A stretch of DNA of 64,000 bases from Pseudaeromonas aegiceratis (GTDB lineage: Bacteria; Pseudomonadota; Gammaproteobacteria; Enterobacterales; Aeromonadaceae), in the NCBI RefSeq assembly GCF_046254905.1, contig NZ_CP158016.1, forward strand, positions 1,302,001-1,366,000, in the 5' to 3' direction. The notes beneath the pieces are model-generated. The model saw only the letters and a list, made by a program, of their open reading frames with translations, was not told the origin of the DNA and did not search any database. How positions within the stretch are numbered: the first letter of the stretch is position 1; each line of letters opens with the position of its first letter. The position numbers and the translations under genes are program-made. Positions 61,102 through 64,000 of this stretch are shown piece after piece.

Positions 61102-61351
61102 GCTTGAGGCGTATGGGGCTGCTGGCGTGGGTGCAGCAGGTCAGCACCTCGTCCTCCCCATGCCAGGCCAGGGGCGGGCGCAAATAGCTCAACGCCGGCG
61201 TGGACTTGTCCGCCAGTGGCAGCCGGCAGGCACCGCAATAGCCCTGACGGCACTGGTATTCGACTCGGTGGCCTTGCCGTTCCAGCGCGCTTAGCAGGCT
61301 TTCGCCCGGCCCACAGGCGATGGCCACCACCTCGTCTACCAGATTGGTCAT
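61094..61351 (-). CDS. yfaE: 2Fe-2S ferredoxin YfaE (NrdB cofactor maintenance)
   Basis: 85-residue plant-type ferredoxin (E. coli YfaE 84). The cluster cysteines are in YQCRQGYCGACRL (~32-44; C-x4-C-x2-C) and the fourth in VLTCCTH (~71). In E. coli YfaE supplies electrons to maintain and repair the diferric-tyrosyl cofactor of NrdB. Its ATG overlaps the nrdB stop (TGATG), so it is translationally coupled to nrdB. Confidence 0.92.
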   Translation of the reverse strand: MTNLVDEVVAIACGPGESLLSALERQGHRVEYQCRQGYCGACRLPLADKSTPALSYLRPPLAWHGEDEVLTCCTHASSPIRLKLT

Positions 61352-62451
61352 CAGAGGGTCAGCTCCGCCAGGTCGCCGGCGCTGACCTCGGCATCGATCT
61401 GTCCCACCAGGTACGAGCTCACCTCCACCTCTTGCGGGGCTACCTGCACCTGATCGGAACTGAGCCAGGCGTTGAGCCAGGGCAGGGGATTGGGGCGGGC
61501 AGGGAAGGGGGCGGGCAGCCCCACGGCCTGCATGCGCACGTTGGTGATGAATTCCACATACTGGCCCAGGATCTCCTGGTTCAGCCCTATCATGGAGCCG
61601 TCCTTGAACAGGTAGGCGGCCCAGTCCTTCTCCTGCTGTGCGGCGCTGACGAACAGGTCGATGCACTGCTCCCGGCACGCCTGGGCTATCTGTACCATCT
61701 CGGGATCGTCCTTGCCGTGTTGCAGCAGGTTCAGCATGTGCTGGGTGCCGGTGAGGTGCAGGGCCTCATCCCGGGCGATCAGCCGGATCACCTTGGCGTT
61801 GCCCTCCATCAGCTTGCGTTCGGCAAAGGCGAAGGAGCAGGCAAAGCTGACATAGAAGCGGATGGCCTCCAGGGCGTTGATGCTCATCAAGCACAGGTAG
61901 AGTTGCTTCTTCAGCTCACGGCTGGCGGCCTTAGTCCCTTCAGCCTGCCACTGCTGTATCCCCTGGATCAGCGCATCGTAGTAGCCGGCGATGTCGTCGG
62001 CCCGGGCGATGATGTGGGGGTTCTGCACTATCTCGTCAAACACCTTGCTGGGATCGGCAAACAGGTTGCGGATGATGTGGGTGTAGGAGCGCGAATGTAT
62101 GGTCTCCGAGAAGGCCCAGGTCTGGATCCAGGTTTCCAGCTCAGGCAGTGAGACCACCGGCAGCAGGGCGACGCTGGGGCTGCGGCCCTGGATGGAGTCC
62201 AGCAGTATCTGGTACTTGAGGTTGGACAGGAAAATATGCTGCTCGTGGGCCGGCAGGGCGGCGAACTCGATGCGATCCCGGGACAAGTCCACCTCTTCGG
62301 GTCGCCAGAAGAAGGAGAGCTGCTTTTCGATCAACTGCTCGAAGATGGGGTGCTTCTGCTGATCGTAACGGGCCACGTTCACCGGCTGACCGAAAAACAT
62401 GGGCTCGGCGAGGGCGTTATTGGGGGTCTTGCTGAAACTTTGATAGGCCAT
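61351..62451 (-). CDS. nrdB: Ribonucleotide reductase class Ia, beta subunit
   Basis: 366-residue R2 protein housing the diferric-tyrosyl radical. PMFFGQPVNVARYDQQKH and QLSFFWRPEEVDLSRDR open the protein; iron ligands are in WAFSETIHSRSYTHI (Glu/His ~110-120) and RLIARDEALHLTGTQHM (~225). The C-terminal QVAPQEVEVSSYLVGQID binds NrdA. About ten residues shorter than E. coli NrdB (376), mainly in the loop near 170. I start at MAYQSFS (62451); the frame extends to 62526. Confidence 0.95.
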   Translation of the reverse strand: MAYQSFSKTPNNALAEPMFFGQPVNVARYDQQKHPIFEQLIEKQLSFFWRPEEVDLSRDRIEFAALPAHEQHIFLSNLKYQILLDSIQGRSPSVALLPVVSLPELETWIQTWAFSETIHSRSYTHIIRNLFADPSKVFDEIVQNPHIIARADDIAGYYDALIQGIQQWQAEGTKAASRELKKQLYLCLMSINALEAIRFYVSFACSFAFAERKLMEGNAKVIRLIARDEALHLTGTQHMLNLLQHGKDDPEMVQIAQACREQCIDLFVSAAQQEKDWAAYLFKDGSMIGLNQEILGQYVEFITNVRMQAVGLPAPFPARPNPLPWLNAWLSSDQVQVAPQEVEVSSYLVGQIDAEVSAGDLAELTL

Positions 62452-62498
62452 GGGCTCTTCTATTCCGAAAGAGGGCGGCGCACCGCCCTGGGTCATCA

Positions 62499-64000
62499 TC
62501 AGATCTTGCAGGCGCCACCGGCGCAACCGTCATCGGCACTGTGCTGGGCATCCTCGGCACCGTCACGGGTGTTGTGGTAGTAGAGGGTCTTGATGCCGAG
62601 CTTGTAGGCGGTGACCAGATCCTTGAGCAGCTGCTTCATGGGCACGCGACCGCCCTCGAAGCGGCTCGGATCATAGTTGGTGTTGGCGGAGATGGACTGG
62701 TCGACGAACTTCTGCATGATGCCCACCAGCTGCAGGTAGCCGTCGTTGCCCGGTTGCTGCCACAAGAGCTCGTAGGCGTCCTTGAGGCGGGCGTAGTCCG
62801 GCACCACCTGGCGGAGTATGCCGTCCTTGGAGGCCTTGACGCTGATGAGGCCACGGGGCGGCTCAATGCCGTTGGTGGCGTTGGCGATCTGGCTGGAGGT
62901 TTCGGACGGCATCAGGGCGGTGAGGGTGCTGTTGCGCAGCCCGTATTGCCGGATCTCGGCCCGCAGGGTTTCCCAGTCCAGGTGCAGCGGCTCGTCACAC
63001 AGGGCGTCCAGATCCCGCTTGTAGGTGTCGATGGGCAGCACGCCCTGGGCGTACTTGGTGTCGGCAAAGCGCGGGCAGGCACCCTGCTCCCGGGCCAGCT
63101 GGTTGGAGGCCTTGAGCAGGTGGTATTGCAGCGCCTCGAAGGTTCTGTGGGTCAAGGCCAGGGCTGAACCATCCGAATACTTGGCGCCCTGCTTGGCCAG
63201 GTAATAGGCGTAGTTGATGACCCCCACCCCCAGTGGCCGGCGCCAGAGGGCGCCATTCTTGCCGGCGGGCACAGGGTAGTCCTGATAATCCAGCAGGGCA
63301 TCCAGGGCGCGCACCACCAGATCGCTCAAATTGGCCAGTTCGTCCAGGCTGGTCAGGGCCCCCAGGTTGATGGCGGACAGGGTACACAGGGCGATCTCGC
63401 CATGGTCGTCCTTGAGATCGTTGAGCGGCTGGGTCGGCAGGGCGATCTCCATGCACAGGTTGCTCTGGCGGATGGGGGCGCGGGCCGGCTCGAAGGGGCC
63501 GTGGGTGTTGCAGTGATCCACGTTCTGAATGTAGATGCGGCCGGTGCCGGCCCGCTCCTGCATCAGCAAGGAGAAGAGCTCCAGGGCCTTGAGGGTCTTC
63601 TTCTGGATGGTGGGATCGGCCTCGTACTGGCGATACAGGCGCTCGAACTCGTCCTGATCGGCAAAGAAGGCGTCATACAGACCGGGCACGTCCGCCGGGC
63701 TGAACAGACTGATGTCGCCGCCTTGCAGCAGGCGCTGGTAGAGCAGGCGGGAGATCTGCACGCCGTAGTCCAGGTGACGCACCCGGTTATCTTCCACCCC
63801 GCGGTTGTTCTTCAGCACCAGCAGGGACTCCACCTCCCGGTGCCACAGGGGATAGAAGACGGTGGCCGCGCCACCGCGCACCCCGCCCTGGGAGCAGCAC
63901 TTCACCGCCGTCTGGAAGTACTTGTAGAAGGGGATGCAGCCGGTATGGAAAGCTTCGCCGCCGCGAATGGGCGAGCCCAGGGCACGGATCCGGCCGGCGT
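62499..64000 (-). CDS. nrdA: Ribonucleotide reductase class Ia, alpha subunit (3' part)
   Basis: C-terminal ~500 residues of NrdA; the 5' end lies beyond the window. Matches R1: GEAFHTGCIPFY, VRGGAATVFYP, ESLLVLKNNRGVEDNRVRHLDYG, RQSNLCMEIALPT (active-site Cys region), ALMPSETSSQIANATNGIEPPRG, KTLYYHNTRDGAEDA and the redox-active C-terminal Cys pair in DDGCAGGACKI. Reduces ribonucleoside diphosphates to deoxy forms. nrdA-nrdB-yfaE is the standard operon. nrdB begins 47 bp downstream. Confidence 0.95.
   Translation of the reverse strand, partial: AGRIRALGSPIRGGEAFHTGCIPFYKYFQTAVKCCSQGGVRGGAATVFYPLWHREVESLLVLKNNRGVEDNRVRHLDYGVQISRLLYQRLLQGGDISLFSPADVPGLYDAFFADQDEFERLYRQYEADPTIQKKTLKALELFSLLMQERAGTGRIYIQNVDHCNTHGPFEPARAPIRQSNLCMEIALPTQPLNDLKDDHGEIALCTLSAINLGALTSLDELANLSDLVVRALDALLDYQDYPVPAGKNGALWRRPLGVGVINYAYYLAKQGAKYSDGSALALTHRTFEALQYHLLKASNQLAREQGACPRFADTKYAQGVLPIDTYKRDLDALCDEPLHLDWETLRAEIRQYGLRNSTLTALMPSETSSQIANATNGIEPPRGLISVKASKDGILRQVVPDYARLKDAYELLWQQPGNDGYLQLVGIMQKFVDQSISANTNYDPSRFEGGRVPMKQLLKDLVTAYKLGIKTLYYHNTRDGAEDAQHSADDGCAGGACKI

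Overview
The window is chromosomal DNA from a GC-rich gammaproteobacterium. The block nagC-nagA-nagB / nagE-glnS-fur-fldA-ybfE-ybfF-seqA-pgm keeps essentially the order known from Escherichia coli, and SeqA, HdfR, MaoP, YfaE and NrdAB are all gammaproteobacterial. High GC together with that gene order suggests a marine Aeromonadales genus such as Oceanimonas, Zobellella or Oceanisphaera. That placement is inference, because no rRNA lies in the window.

Layout. 0-1.6 kb: end of yfcE, then maoP-hdfR. 1.8-6.8 kb: N-acetylglucosamine regulon (nagC-nagA-nagB diverging from nagE, with two NagC-like operators and a CRP site between them). 7-11.9 kb: glnS, fur, fldA, ybfE, ybfF, seqA. 11.9-18 kb: glycogen/glucose-1-phosphate metabolism (pgm, glgP, glgC). 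18-25 kb: small and housekeeping genes (DUF2845, Na/Pi transporter, GNAT, yfcD, a secretin-domain-like exported protein, pirin, glutathione peroxidase, DUF1543). 25-34 kb: a putrescine-type binding protein with an amine oxidase, a LysR regulator diverging from a 6-phospho-beta-glucosidase, a complete 1425-bp IS4-type insertion sequence sitting in what was a bidirectional terminator, and poxB. 34-38.5 kb: a small ORF, an M20 amidohydrolase, purE-purK with a PurR box, and nhaR.

38.5-39 kb holds about 430 bp without a credible gene but with many nested perfect helices, probably a structured RNA or the remnant of a mobile element. 39-45.6 kb is a compact divergent catabolic cluster: LuxR regulator, M20 N-carbamoyl hydrolase and deiminase on one strand; NCS1 permease, SnoaL-like protein and aldehyde dehydrogenase on the other. 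I read it as a candidate guanidino- or ureido-compound utilisation system. This and the structured element are the two best candidates for something undescribed.

45.7-47.7 kb: HAD and metallo-beta-lactamase-fold hydrolases. 47.9-51.6 kb is a decayed accessory block (a truncated EthD protein fused in frame to a LysR fragment, an intact LysR/MFS divergent pair, and a frameshifted LysR) next to tRNA-Thr(CGU), with integration-scar-like repeats. 52-55.5 kb: two tandem PhoA-family alkaline phosphatases, one predicted periplasmic and one a lipoprotein, plus an exported protein and a Pho-box candidate. 55.8-61 kb: YqhD-type alcohol dehydrogenase, rubredoxin, a MarR regulator diverging from an aminotransferase, an HMA protein, an NAD(P)-binding protein, a cold-shock protein and a DUF1496 protein. 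61-64 kb: yfaE, nrdB and the 3' part of nrdA (class Ia ribonucleotide reductase), which runs off the window.
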